DNA of 64,000 bases. Origin: Sulfurovum sp. (lineage in GTDB: Bacteria; Campylobacterota; Campylobacteria; Campylobacterales; Sulfurovaceae). The notes beneath the pieces are model-generated. The model had not been told where the DNA came from, searched no databases, and was given only the letters and a program-made list of their open reading frames with translations. Location of the stretch: NCBI GenBank assembly GCA_021166685.1, contig JAJPEU010000007.1, positions 233,555 through 297,554 on the forward strand, read 5' to 3'. Position numbers and translations under genes: made by a program. Below are positions 50,775 to 59,173 of this stretch, one piece after another. Numbering within the stretch: position 1 is the stretch's first letter; each line of letters opens with the position of its first letter.

Positions 50775-52111
50775 TAAGCCAAAGCTCCCTTAAAAAACGC
50801 AACACACTCCTGCATCATCTCTTCTAATTTTACTTCGTCTCTGCCCTCAAGCAAAAGCCGAATTTTATTCTCTGTGCCAGAATATCTAAAAAGGTGCCGC
50901 ATGCCTGCATCTTCCACTTTTTGTTTTAATTCATCCAGCCCTTCAATGCTGTCAAACGGTCTTTTTTCATCTACCAAAAGATTGACAAGCTGCTGGGGAT
51001 ACGAAATATAAGGGTTGAAAGCTTCGCTCGCCTGTTTTCCTGTTTTTGCAAGATACGCCAACGCTTGCAGTGCACTGGAAATTCCATCTCCCGTTTTCGC
51101 ATAGTCCAAGAAAATAATATGCCCGCTTTGTTCACCGCCAAAATTAATACCCTTCTCCTGCATCAACTCAACCACATGCTTATCGCCCACATTGCTTCGG
51201 TAAAGTGTTAAATTATGCGAAGAGAGATATTCATCCAGCCCCTGGTTGCTCATCACGGTTGCCACCACTCCTCCGCCTCTGAGTTTTCCTTCAGATTTTA
51301 AGTGAATCGCAAGTACCGCTATCAGTTTATCGCCGTCTACGATCTCCCCTTTTTCATCTACCATCACAAGCCTGTCCGCATCCCCGTCAAGAGCTATACC
51401 GACATCTGCTCGATATTCCACAACCGCTTTAGCCAAAAGTTCAGGATGCATAGCGCCACACCCTTCGTTAATGTTGAATCCATTTGGCTTATCACCGATT
51501 ACGATGACATCCGCTCCAAGCTCTTGAAGAATGGTCGGACCTACAATATACCCTGCGCCATTGGCGCAGTCAATAACCACACGCTTACCTGCCAGCGTCA
51601 TAGAAGTTGGAAATGAATTTTTAATATGAACAATATAGCGGCCGATAACGTCATCAATCCTTTTGGATTTTCCAATCTCTTTGCCGGTTGCCTGTGCCCT
51701 CAAAATCGCTTCATCATCTTCATAAATAGCTTCTATCTGCTCCTCTTTGTCTCTATTGAGTTTATTACCGTGGGCATCAAAAAATTTAATTCCGTTATCA
51801 TAGTAAGGATTGTGGCTCGCAGAAATCATAATACCCGCATCACAACGCATATTTTCAGTCAAAAAAGCAATAGCCGGCGTGGGCATAGGCCCTATCTGTA
51901 TTACATCAAATCCCACAGCCGTCAAACCTGAGACAATCGCATTTTCTATCATATAGCCGCTTCGCCTCGTGTCCTTGCCCACTAAGATTTTATTTGTTTT
52001 CGCTGATGCTTTAAAATAAATCCCCGTCGCCATCGCCAAACGCATCGCGCTCACAGCACTTATTTTTTTACCCGCTTTGCCGCGTACGCCATCCGTTCCA
52101 AAAAGTGTCAC
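50774..52111 (-). CDS. glmM: Phosphoglucosamine mutase
   Basis: A 445-residue enzyme converting glucosamine-6-phosphate to glucosamine-1-phosphate for UDP-GlcNAc. [14 protein letters not shown] opens it; the phosphoserine loop is [19 protein letters not shown] (core [11 protein letters not shown]), the metal loop [11 protein letters not shown], the sugar loop [10 protein letters not shown] and the phosphate loop [10 protein letters not shown]. Feeds peptidoglycan and any GlcNAc-based glycan. Coupled to lspA and divergent from rpsT. Confidence 0.96.
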   Translation of the reverse strand: MTLFGTDGVRGKAGKKISAVSAMRLAMATGIYFKASAKTNKILVGKDTRRSGYMIENAIVSGLTAVGFDVIQIGPMPTPAIAFLTENMRCDAGIMISASHNPYYDNGIKFFDAHGNKLNRDKEEQIEAIYEDDEAILRAQATGKEIGKSKRIDDVIGRYIVHIKNSFPTSMTLAGKRVVIDCANGAGYIVGPTILQELGADVIVIGDKPNGFNINEGCGAMHPELLAKAVVEYRADVGIALDGDADRLVMVDEKGEIVDGDKLIAVLAIHLKSEGKLRGGGVVATVMSNQGLDEYLSSHNLTLYRSNVGDKHVVELMQEKGINFGGEQSGHIIFLDYAKTGDGISSALQALAYLAKTGKQASEAFNPYISYPQQLVNLLVDEKRPFDSIEGLDELKQKVEDAGMRHLFRYSGTENKIRLLLEGRDEVKLEEMMQECVAFFKGALA

Positions 52112-52222
52112 TATAGTATCCTTAAATAAATTAAGTTAATTTTATCGCAAAATTGATTAATTTACCTCTTTAAAAAATCCCTCTTTATTTTAATTAATAA
52201 ATCTTTAATATTTATTTAGCTA

Positions 52223-52301
52223 TCATTCGCGCACTAATTTCACTCGTAAGGCTAGACAGAACGTTTGGTTCTTGTTCGAGATATTTCAAAGGAACATAAC
52301 T
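52223..52301 (+). promoter_or_regulatory. rpsT promoter and leader
   Basis: A -10 candidate TATCAT (52223-52228) is followed by a leader of about 70 bases with a small hairpin AGAAC-gtttg-GTTCT (52257-52271) and the ribosome site AAAGGAAC before the ATG at 52302. Autoregulation of S20 through its leader is known in E. coli; here it is only possible. Confidence 0.45.
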
Positions 52302-52571
52302 ATGGCACATCATAAGTCGGCAAAAAAACGTATTTTGCAAACTGCTGTAAAAACTGAAAGAAACAGATATTACAGAACCAGACTCAAAAACATTACAAAA
52401 GCGGTACATGAAGCGGTAGCAGCAGCAGATAAAGCGGCGGCGGCTGAAGCATTTAAAATAGCAAACAGACAAATTCATTCATTTGTAAGCAAAGGTTTTC
52501 TCAAAAAACAAACTGCTTCAAGAAAAGTAAGTCGCCTTCACCAAATGGTAAACGCTATCGAAGCTGCATAA
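52302..52571 (+). CDS. rpsT: Small ribosomal subunit protein bS20
   Basis: An 89-residue basic ribosomal protein. It begins [20 protein letters not shown], the normal S20 start, and has long Ala/Lys-rich helices ending in [13 protein letters not shown]. The ATG at 52302 is chosen over a longer frame beginning at 52272 by the AAAGGAAC ribosome site and the conserved N-terminus. Cotranscribed with prfA. Confidence 0.96.
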   Translation: MAHHKSAKKRILQTAVKTERNRYYRTRLKNITKAVHEAVAAADKAAAAEAFKIANRQIHSFVSKGFLKKQTASRKVSRLHQMVNAIEAA

Positions 52572-52616
52572 GCAGTTTCGGTACCTCCCTAAAATAAACT
52601 AACACAAAGAACGCCT

Positions 52617-53684
52617 ATGTTCAAAGAAAAACTTCTGCCTTTTATCAATAGACACAATGAAATCAGCAAACTTTTAAGTTCTCCGGATATTTCAAATGAT
52701 ATTTCAAGAATGACCGAACTAAGCAAAGAACAATCCGGCCTCAGTGAACTTGTCGAAAAAGCCAAGCTCTATATTCAAACGGCTGACGCTATCGAAGAGA
52801 ACAAAGAACTTTTGGGAGATGCGGAGCTGGGAGAATTGGCAAAAGAAGAATTAAGCCAACTTGAACCGATGCTGCCTGTTTTGGAAAATGAGATTAAGAT
52901 TCTCATGATCCCAAAAGACAAAAATGATGATAAAAATATTTTTTTAGAATTAAGAGCCGGAGCGGGAGGAGACGAAAGTGCTCTTTTTGTTGCCGATGTA
53001 TTCAAGATGTACACAAGATATGCTGAACAAGCAGACTGGAAAGTTGAGATTGTAAGTACGAGCGAAGGTACAGCGGGAGGCTACAAGGAGATTATTGCCC
53101 AGATTAAGGGCAAAGGAGTCTACTCTCAGCTTAAATATGAAGCAGGAACACACCGTGTTCAAAGAGTACCTGATACCGAAACACAAGGACGTGTCCACAC
53201 CTCAGCCATCACCGTTGCCGTGATACCGGAAGTGGATGATGTCGAAGTGGATATTAAGCCCAATGAGATCAAAATGGATGTCTATCGCTCAAGCGGATGC
53301 GGAGGACAGTCCGTCAACACCACCGACTCCGCTGTCCGACTGACCCATATCCCTACAGGAATTGTGGTTGCGATTCAAGACGAAAAATCACAGCACAAAA
53401 ACCGAGACAAAGCAATGAAAGTGCTCAAAGCCAGAGTATATGAAGCACAAATGCAAAAACAACTTGCAGAAACTTCAAGCCAAAGGAAATTACAAGTTGG
53501 CTCAGGTGACAGATCCGAAAAAATACGAACCTACAATTATCCTCAAAACAGATTGACAGATCATCGCATAGGACTTACTCTTTACGCACTTGATGATATC
53601 ATGGACAACGGCAATCTTAAACTTGTTATCGATCCGCTCATTGCTCATGCCCAAACTGAAGCGATTCAAGAAGCAGGACTTTAA
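52617..53684 (+). CDS. prfA: Peptide chain release factor 1
   Basis: A 355-residue release factor reading UAA and UAG. The peptidyl-transferase motif GGQ is in [17 protein letters not shown], and the stop-codon recognition region includes [19 protein letters not shown] (core [10 protein letters not shown]). The rpsT-prfA order is common in Campylobacterota. Length is normal. 51 bases separate it from the next gene, without a clear terminator. Confidence 0.96.
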   Translation: MFKEKLLPFINRHNEISKLLSSPDISNDISRMTELSKEQSGLSELVEKAKLYIQTADAIEENKELLGDAELGELAKEELSQLEPMLPVLENEIKILMIPKDKNDDKNIFLELRAGAGGDESALFVADVFKMYTRYAEQADWKVEIVSTSEGTAGGYKEIIAQIKGKGVYSQLKYEAGTHRVQRVPDTETQGRVHTSAITVAVIPEVDDVEVDIKPNEIKMDVYRSSGCGGQSVNTTDSAVRLTHIPTGIVVAIQDEKSQHKNRDKAMKVLKARVYEAQMQKQLAETSSQRKLQVGSGDRSEKIRTYNYPQNRLTDHRIGLTLYALDDIMDNGNLKLVIDPLIAHAQTEAIQEAGL

Positions 53685-53735
53685 TTCTCTTTTGTCTGCC
53701 CTTTGTTCTTCAAAAAATAAGATCCTGGAGTATTC

Positions 53736-54254
53736 ATGCTGCATTTTAAATCTATCCAGAATGACAATAACCTAAAAGAAGTCATTAAATCTGCTTTCGA
53801 TATGGATCTGTCTGTTACTGGTTCCTGGGGCTATACACTTGAAGAGTCAACGATAATAGAAAATGGCGGCCGCACCCCCATAGAGGAACTCGAATATACT
53901 ATCGCATCCATGCGAACCTATATAGAAATGAATATGACTCTACCCAAAGAAGAGCGCTTCGCAAGTATCAATCTAACAGAAATACAACGAAAAGAAATTA
54001 AAAAAAATAATCTGACCTATCATGAAGTCACCTACTCAATCAATGCCATGAAAGAAGAGCTGTACGCATCTTTTATTGATGAATACAAAGAGTGTTTTGG
54101 CAAAGAAGATTTTGATCTTGCTCTTCACTTCAAAAAAAGAAAAGAAGCTGCCATTACAAGAGAGATAAAATATTATTTTGAACTAAGTAAAACACTTGAG
54201 TCATCATCCTCAAATTCCAATAGGTTCTCAAATGATTCAAAATCCATTTTTTGA
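53736..54254 (+). CDS. Hypothetical protein downstream of prfA
   Basis: A 172-residue soluble, mostly helical protein. Distinct segments: SVTGSWGYTLEESTII, FASINLTEIQRKEIKKNN, TYSINAMKEELYASFI and a Ser/Asn-rich tail (ESSSSNSNRFSNDSKS). No family recognised. The ribosome site CTGGAG is five bases before the ATG. Its last 82 bases overlap, tail to tail, the thioredoxin-like gene on the other strand, and this overlap coincides with its low-complexity tail. Confidence 0.75.
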   Translation: MLHFKSIQNDNNLKEVIKSAFDMDLSVTGSWGYTLEESTIIENGGRTPIEELEYTIASMRTYIEMNMTLPKEERFASINLTEIQRKEIKKNNLTYHEVTYSINAMKEELYASFIDEYKECFGKEDFDLALHFKKRKEAAITREIKYYFELSKTLESSSSNSNRFSNDSKSIF

Positions 54255-54682
54255 TAGTTTCCGCTACTCACATAGTCGAGTATTCTTGAAAACTCTTCTG
54301 CCTTTCTGTACCCAACAACACCATAGACAATAGTATTGTTTTGATCCACAAAAATTATAGACGGATAAAGTCCTATTTTTAGAGATTTGGCAAAGGCATG
54401 TTTTGTTCCGTTAAAATCACGATATTCTACAGCACCCTGTTCATCAATATTGGCTTTAATAAAAATAAAATTTTTAGTTAATTTTGATTTTATATCAAGG
54501 TTTTTCAGACTTTCATCCAACATTCGTTCACAATAGCTGCATCCCTTTTTGTGAAAAAAAAGAAAAAGATATTTATCTGTCTTTCTGGCCTCTAAAAAAA
54601 GTTGATTTATATTGATATTTTCAGATAAATTAGCAGCCAATACAAGCAAAGGCAACAAATAGAACGCAAAAAGTATTCGCAT
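54173..54682 (-). CDS. Periplasmic thioredoxin-like protein (SoxW-like)
   Basis: A 169-residue exported protein: signal peptide about 1-17 (ending LAA) and a thioredoxin fold with the redox pair Cys-Ser-Tyr-Cys in HKKGCSYCERM, and a cis-Pro in IGLYPSIIFV. SoxW/SoxS-type thioredoxins keep SoxY reduced and are encoded with sox genes, so placement just after soxZ (112 bases) fits that role. The ATG at 54682 starts the signal peptide; an upstream in-frame extension lacks one. Its 3' end overlaps the convergent hypothetical gene by 82 bases. Confidence 0.82.
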   Translation of the reverse strand: MRILFAFYLLPLLVLAANLSENININQLFLEARKTDKYLFLFFHKKGCSYCERMLDESLKNLDIKSKLTKNFIFIKANIDEQGAVEYRDFNGTKHAFAKSLKIGLYPSIIFVDQNNTIVYGVVGYRKAEEFSRILDYVSSGNYQKMDFESFENLLEFEDDDSSVLLSSK

Positions 54683-54764
54683 ACCGCCCACTCTTCCTTT
54701 GCCCTTAATTGTTACAGCACTATATATAGACCCATACTCTAAAGTCCATACACTCTTCTTTATT

Positions 54765-54788
54765 TTGCCCTCAAAGAAGGGCAAAAAA
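54765..54788. repeat. Hairpin between soxZ and the thioredoxin-like gene
   Basis: TTTTGCCCT-caaaga-AGGGCAAAA, a perfect 9-bp stem seven bases past the soxZ stop. It lacks a T-run after the stem on either strand, so it may stabilise the soxZ message end or weaken read-through rather than act as a full terminator. Confidence 0.6.
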
Positions 54789-54794
54789 CAAAAA

Positions 54795-55094
54795 TTATTT
54801 AATCTCTTTGCTGTCTGTTTCGGTTTTCCCCTTAAGGTCGACCCAAGTTACCTCAAGCTTATCTCCGGCTTTTGCTGCGGATGCTTTAAATTTAAATTGG
54901 AAAAGCGGGTCTTTTGACAAAAACTGGCTTGTCGAAGCATCATAAACCACTTTATCATTTACTTTAGCGCTGATATGCGTAATAAAATTTGCCTCCGTTC
55001 CTTTCTTTTTGGCCTGATCGTATGTCAACATATCATGTTTCGCCATAACTTTTACCTGAACTGCATCGCCTTTTATTTTTGCTTTTATTCTCAT
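54795..55094 (-). CDS. soxZ: Sulfur carrier complex subunit SoxZ
   Basis: A 99-residue periplasmic partner of SoxY. It begins MRIKAKIKGDAVQVKVMAKHDM, the typical SoxZ start, and has FITHISAKVNDKVV and the C-terminal DLKGKTETDSKEIK. It has no signal peptide of its own and is co-exported with SoxY by the Tat route. ATG at 55094 with AAAGGAATACAA; a 24-codon longer frame would overlap soxY and is rejected. Confidence 0.93.
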   Translation of the reverse strand: MRIKAKIKGDAVQVKVMAKHDMLTYDQAKKKGTEANFITHISAKVNDKVVYDASTSQFLSKDPLFQFKFKASAAKAGDKLEVTWVDLKGKTETDSKEIK

Positions 55095-55140
55095 TTGTAT
55101 TCCTTTATTTTCTAGTCTATTTACCCGTAGAAGAAGGGGA

Positions 55141-55587
55141 TTAGCCTTCACATCCGCCAAGCGCAACCTCTAATGTCTGTTTTCCTACATACAGTTTCCC
55201 GTCGGTTCCCTCAACTACTGCCGTAATCGTTCCTGATTGTTTCATTTTAATCTTAAGGCCAAAATCGATAATGCTGTATTCGTTCAATTCAAACGTAGCC
55301 ACTGCACTTTCCGGATTGGCATCCTGGAAGATTGTTACTGTTTTTGCCGGAATATCTGATTGCACCGTTACTGGAACTGCCCCGCCGTTACTTGCCACCT
55401 TCGGCGCTTTCACCTTGACATCCTTCTCAATAAGTTCTGCTGAGCCATAAAGTGCTTTTATCGCATCTTCCACGGTCTTTGCTGTCCAAGCATCCGGCTT
55501 TGTTGCTCTAAAGTCGGTAGCACTAAGCAGTACCGGTAACGCAGCAAAAGCAGCTACACTCAATCCTAAAAATTTTCTTCTTTCCAT
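55141..55587 (-). CDS. soxY: Sulfur carrier protein SoxY
   Basis: A 148-residue periplasmic protein that carries sulfur intermediates on a C-terminal Cys. It has a Tat signal (ERRKFLGLSVAAFAALP) and ends in GGCEG, where most SoxY proteins end in GGCGG; the swinging-arm Cys is the third residue from the end and is conserved. Paired with soxZ, 46 bases on. Clustering with soxCD, without soxABX in this window, matches the split sox gene sets of Sulfurovum and Sulfurimonas. Confidence 0.92.
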   Translation of the reverse strand: MERRKFLGLSVAAFAALPVLLSATDFRATKPDAWTAKTVEDAIKALYGSAELIEKDVKVKAPKVASNGGAVPVTVQSDIPAKTVTIFQDANPESAVATFELNEYSIIDFGLKIKMKQSGTITAVVEGTDGKLYVGKQTLEVALGGCEG

Positions 55588-55627
55588 TGTTATTCCTTTT
55601 TAGTTTTATAACCCGTTTACAACAAAA

Positions 55628-55666
55628 GGTTGATCCGGCATTGCAAATCAATGCCGTTAAACAACC
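55628..55666. terminator. Intercistronic hairpin between soxD and soxY
   Basis: Stem GGTTG + CGGCATTG paired with CAATGCCG + CAACC (small internal loops), five-base terminal loop, with T-runs on both sides (TTTT after the stem on the minus strand, TTTTT on the plus strand). It lies in the 108-base gap between soxD and soxY. As an attenuator or processing site it could set different levels of SoxYZ and SoxCD. Confidence 0.65.
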
Positions 55667-55695
55667 TTTTTAAAATAATAGCGAGAAAATACCCT

Positions 55696-56832
55696 TTATT
55701 TACTTTGATCTATCATAAAATCAACTGCCGCCTTAAGCTGATCATCTGTCAAATTTGCATTTCCGCCTTTTGGAGGCATCGCATTAATTCCGATAATTGC
55801 ATTTTTATGTACAGTATCAATACCTTTTTTAAGTACTGCCTCCCAGGCTTTCTTATCTCCCACTGCAGGCGCACCCATTGCATCCGTTGCATGACAAACT
55901 GCACACGAAGCCTCATAAATCTTTGCGCCTTCGGATGCCGGAGTCGCCGAAGCATCAGCCTTAGGCAGCTCTCTTACGGTAGACAACGGCGGCGAAAATT
56001 CTTTAATTTCTGTTTGAATTTTTGCAAGTACCGGCTCGCCTTCGAAGCAATTCTTCATGCATCTTGTGCCATTCCCATAATTTTTAGGGTTACTCATATA
56101 GTCTCGCATATTGTCTGTTCCTTTTGGACCATCAATATTTGGTACGAAACCATCCTTATTCGGCATTTTTATTTTTAAGAACTTTTCTCTGTCAAGCTCA
56201 TACTCATCATCCAACTCTTCGCCGTCGATTGTCATCTCATTGATTGACAACATATAAGCACTCAATGCATAGACTTCATCATCGGTTAAACTCAATGGAG
56301 CTGCATGAGGCATACCTGTTTTGATATACCACCAAAGCGTGCTCGCTTGCGGCCAATAGGTTCCAAAAACACGGATCGGTCCATCCATATCCGGTTTTGT
56401 TCTTTGGTTTTTAAGTGTCGCTACGCCCTCTTCGGCATTCCCTTTGGCAAGTGCAGGATACGAGCCTGAACCTGAACCAAAATCGCCATGGCAGGATACA
56501 CATTTTGCCTCATAAAGCTCATCGCCCTCTTCAACGGTACCTTTGCCCTCCGGCAAACCGGTACCGTCGGGCATGACATCGATATCCCATGCTTTGATCT
56601 CATTTTCTGTTGCCTTTTTGCCATAAGCATAACCGCCTTTGAGTGTCTCTTCATTGATGTGATAAGATGCTGTTTTGCCATTTGTAACAGGATAGGTGAC
56701 ACCTCCATCGATAACTCTTTTGCCGTTATCATAAGTGTTTGATACACTACTCTGGGCTGCAAATATGGTTGACGAAGTACCGGCAACAACCAACACTGAT
56801 GATATAAATAGCTTATGATAAGACTTGAACAT
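55696..56832 (-). CDS. soxD: SoxD-like diheme cytochrome c
   Basis: A 378-residue periplasmic cytochrome with a signal peptide (ending IFA) and two c-type heme sites, CVSCH (111-115) and CAVCH (310-314). It is the electron-accepting partner of SoxC in sulfur dehydrogenase. The first half has the SoxD-type TYPVTNGK and GTYWPQASTLWWYIKTGMPH segments; a Cys-rich RCMKNCFEG lies between the domains. The ribosome site GGGGAGG is strong, and the start overlaps soxC by 20 bases. Confidence 0.9.
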   Translation of the reverse strand: MFKSYHKLFISSVLVVAGTSSTIFAAQSSVSNTYDNGKRVIDGGVTYPVTNGKTASYHINEETLKGGYAYGKKATENEIKAWDIDVMPDGTGLPEGKGTVEEGDELYEAKCVSCHGDFGSGSGSYPALAKGNAEEGVATLKNQRTKPDMDGPIRVFGTYWPQASTLWWYIKTGMPHAAPLSLTDDEVYALSAYMLSINEMTIDGEELDDEYELDREKFLKIKMPNKDGFVPNIDGPKGTDNMRDYMSNPKNYGNGTRCMKNCFEGEPVLAKIQTEIKEFSPPLSTVRELPKADASATPASEGAKIYEASCAVCHATDAMGAPAVGDKKAWEAVLKKGIDTVHKNAIIGINAMPPKGGNANLTDDQLKAAVDFMIDQSK

Positions 56833-58147
56833 TGTTCACCTCCCCTTTTTCTGTAACTTCCCATGTTGCAATAGCATTTCTGTGATACACCGACTCCACA
56901 CCCATCACTTCTCTCTCAACTTTCACACTTGGCTGGATAAAGCCCGCATCGTCTCTTGCTCGGCTGGACAAAAGCAGAGGTTTTCCTTCATACTTATACA
57001 GATAGCTGAATCTTGTCCACGATTTTGGCAACACCAGCCCCTCAAGACTTGCTTCAACCCAATTTTTGCCGCCGTCAAAAGAGATATCAACTCCCTCGAT
57101 CGTTCCCTGGCCACTCCATGCCAACCCGCTAATTTCAACAAGATCCCCTTTTTTAAGATCCGTCCACGGTTTTTCCGGACATGGATTAGTGATAACAGAG
57201 TTAACCTCAAGCGGATAAAAATGCTGTATGGCTTTTCCGTCAGGTTTGAGCGCCGTATATTTTGCCGTCTCTTCTTTGGCATAGAACGGTTCAGATGCAA
57301 ACTCTAGCCTGCATAGCCATTTCACACAGAGATTGCCTTCCCATCCCGGCAAAAGAAGTCGGATCGGATATCCCTGCTCAGGTCTTAATGCTTCTCCGTT
57401 TTGACCCCAAACGATCATGGCATCGTCAAGCACCTTATCGATAGGCACCGTTCTGCCCATATGCGAACTGTCTCCGCCTTCTGCCAGCATCCATAGCGCT
57501 TCTGGTTTAAGCCCCAAATCTTTCAGGATAGTCTTAATGTAAACGCCTGTCCACTGCGCAGAACTCATCATTCCTTTAGAAAATTGAAGAGAGTTAAATT
57601 GCGGTCCCCTCCACTCAGGTCCCCCATTTGCCGGACATTCGATAAAATGAATTCTTGTTACGCTCGGATATCTTTTTAATTGCTCCATGGTAAGCACAAT
57701 CGGCTTTTCTACTAAACCGTGAATCATCAGTCGATGCTTGTTGGGATCGATATGTGCTACACCCCCGTGTACACGGTTAAAGAAAAGACCGTTTGGAGTG
57801 ATAATGCCTTCTGATTCATGAATAGGACACATAGAAATCGATGCTTGCCAGTTTCCTGAAGACAAGAGTTCTGATGTTCTTCTTATGTTATTGTGCTCAT
57901 AGGCCGAGGGAACGCCGTATTGATTTTTTGTTACGGGATCTCCAAGTGATGTTGCCCACGGCTGCTCCTCGATGATCGCAGCATCATCGCCTGCATTCAC
58001 TTTTACGGGCGACAATATGCTTGCCGCAGCCAAAGCACTCACTGAATAAGCTGCTGTTTTTCTAAAAAAGTCTCTTCTGCTTGACTGCTCTGCTGTCTCT
58101 TGGGCATTCGCAAGATCATTTTTAGATAGATTGGTTATCTTATTCAT
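56813..58147 (-). CDS. soxC: Sulfur dehydrogenase molybdenum subunit SoxC
   Basis: A 444-residue periplasmic molybdoenzyme of the sulfite oxidase family. Tat signal SRRDFFRKTAAYSVSALAAA is at residues 23-42; the molybdenum-ligating Cys171 is in RIHFIECPANGG; LPGWEGNLCVKWLCRLEF and SGLAWSGQGTIEGVDIS are usual for the family. With SoxD it oxidises the sulfane sulfur held on SoxYZ. It depends on the moa/moe genes elsewhere in the window. AAGGAGG stands just ahead of the ATG. Confidence 0.94.
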   Translation of the reverse strand: MNKITNLSKNDLANAQETAEQSSRRDFFRKTAAYSVSALAAASILSPVKVNAGDDAAIIEEQPWATSLGDPVTKNQYGVPSAYEHNNIRRTSELLSSGNWQASISMCPIHESEGIITPNGLFFNRVHGGVAHIDPNKHRLMIHGLVEKPIVLTMEQLKRYPSVTRIHFIECPANGGPEWRGPQFNSLQFSKGMMSSAQWTGVYIKTILKDLGLKPEALWMLAEGGDSSHMGRTVPIDKVLDDAMIVWGQNGEALRPEQGYPIRLLLPGWEGNLCVKWLCRLEFASEPFYAKEETAKYTALKPDGKAIQHFYPLEVNSVITNPCPEKPWTDLKKGDLVEISGLAWSGQGTIEGVDISFDGGKNWVEASLEGLVLPKSWTRFSYLYKYEGKPLLLSSRARDDAGFIQPSVKVEREVMGVESVYHRNAIATWEVTEKGEVNNVQVLS

Positions 58148-58171
58148 TTTTCCTCCTTAATTTATTTTAGG

Positions 58172-58187
58172 AATGACAGAAGTCATT
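58172..58187. promoter_or_regulatory. Inverted repeat at the soxC transcription start region
   Basis: AATGAC-agaa-GTCATT, a 6-bp perfect inverted repeat just downstream of the predicted soxC -10 box and 25 bases upstream of the ATG. The position suits a repressor operator. Confidence 0.45.
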
Positions 58188-58193
58188 TATACA

Positions 58194-58221
58194 ATTATAG
58201 TTAAAACTGGTTAGAAGACAA
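58194..58221 (-). promoter_or_regulatory. soxC promoter
   Basis: On the minus strand TTGTCT (58221-58216) and a perfect TATAAT (58199-58194) are 16 bases apart. Transcription should start near 58187, giving a leader of about 40 bases. Confidence 0.6.
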
Positions 58222-58415
58222 AGAAAAATGTTCAATACTATCATAGATATATATTTTATCTTATACTTGTAACTAATTTACGCTTATTTAATCAATATTC
58301 ATTATTGTATATATCAAATTAATATATGAACATGCTAATTATCCCGTTTTTAGCCTATATCAGGCTTAAACTTGGTGCTCCATTGCGATAAAAAACAGAG
58401 ACATCAACAAGATTA

Positions 58416-58424
58416 TGCTAGAAT
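58416..58424 (+). promoter_or_regulatory. Extended -10 promoter of MOSC gene
   Basis: TGCTAGAAT, a near-consensus -10 with TG extension, 31 bases ahead of the ATG at 58456. Confidence 0.6.
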
Positions 58425-58455
58425 TTTTCAATAGACTAGACATTAAAGGACGCAC

Positions 58456-58899
58456 ATGCTATCTCATAGTGCAGGCAAAGTATTGAAACTTTATGTTTCC
58501 GAGCATGGAAGCTCCGTGAGAATGCCTAAAAGCAGGCTCTCTCTTGACTTCAATGGTGTAGTGGGTGATAAATTTTATGCCAAAGATATTCAAAGGTCGG
58601 TTCTGATCACTTCTGTAAAGAGCTATGATTTGGCCCTGTCTCAAAATATCTCTATGCCTTTGGGGGCATTGGGCGAAAATATACTGCTTGACTATAATCC
58701 TTATCACCTGATTCCGGGTCAAAAGCTGAAAATGGGAAAAGCTCTTCTAGAAATCAGTCAAAACTGCACTCTGTGCAACCACCTCTCTGCTATAGACAAA
58801 AAACTGCCCAAGCTCCTTAAAAAGGATAGGGGGATTTTTGTAAAAGTGATACAAGAAGGAGACATCGAAGAGGGAGACATTGTTTATCTTTTAGAGTAA
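58456..58899 (+). CDS. MOSC domain protein
   Basis: A 147-residue single-domain MOSC protein, a fold that binds molybdenum cofactor or moves sulfur. The pattern NGVVGDKFYAKDIQRSVLITS, LGALGENILLD, and the Cys pair in NCTLCNHLSA followed by GIFVKVIQEGDIEEGD are typical. The ribosome site is AAAGGACGCAC. Divergent from soxC, so a role in cofactor handling for the Sox molybdoenzyme is a reasonable guess. Confidence 0.86.
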   Translation: MLSHSAGKVLKLYVSEHGSSVRMPKSRLSLDFNGVVGDKFYAKDIQRSVLITSVKSYDLALSQNISMPLGALGENILLDYNPYHLIPGQKLKMGKALLEISQNCTLCNHLSAIDKKLPKLLKKDRGIFVKVIQEGDIEEGDIVYLLE

Positions 58900-59173
58900 G
58901 CAAAGCGTTTCACTGCTCTACGCGACCGGCAGTCTATCTTTTACGCCATCTTGGATTGTTTCGCGCTTCTTGTTTTAAAATCAGGACAAATACATAACAT
59001 TTTTGCATCCTAGAAGAGTTCTAAAAAATTGTCCGAAATATATGTGCCAAAACCCGCAAAGGCATTAAATTGATTTGGGATTGAAAAAGTGTGAGCCGCA
59101 ACGGTTTTCTTGGGTTCGTATTCCCAAGAAAACCTATCCTGGCAAATAGGTATTGAGGTAAAATTCTCTAGGG
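58900..59173. other. Intergenic region with a strong hairpin
   Basis: The 274-base convergent gap contains the perfect 12-bp inverted repeat GGTTTTCTTGGG / CCCAAGAAAACC (59103-59134, eight-base loop) and next to it ACCTAT / ATAGGT (59132-59151). A wider pair GGACAA / TTGTCC (about 58983 and 59030) encloses a small stem TAGAA-gag-TTCTA. No ORF or known RNA gene was recognised; the strong hairpin may end either flanking transcript. Confidence 0.5.

Larger units (their letters stand above)
58148..58455. promoter_or_regulatory. Divergent intergenic region between soxC and MOSC gene
   Basis: A 308-base gap without a coding frame. It holds the leftward soxC promoter with an inverted repeat near its start point, the rightward MOSC promoter, and a small hairpin AGCCT-atatc-AGGCT at 58352-58366. 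The middle is very A+T-rich. Confidence 0.6.

Noticed and set aside
59107..59130. T-arm-like motif GGGTTCGTATTCCC suggesting a tRNA
   Set aside because: The loop is eight bases, the stem extends to 12 bp as a simple hairpin, and no acceptor, D or anticodon arms fit around it.
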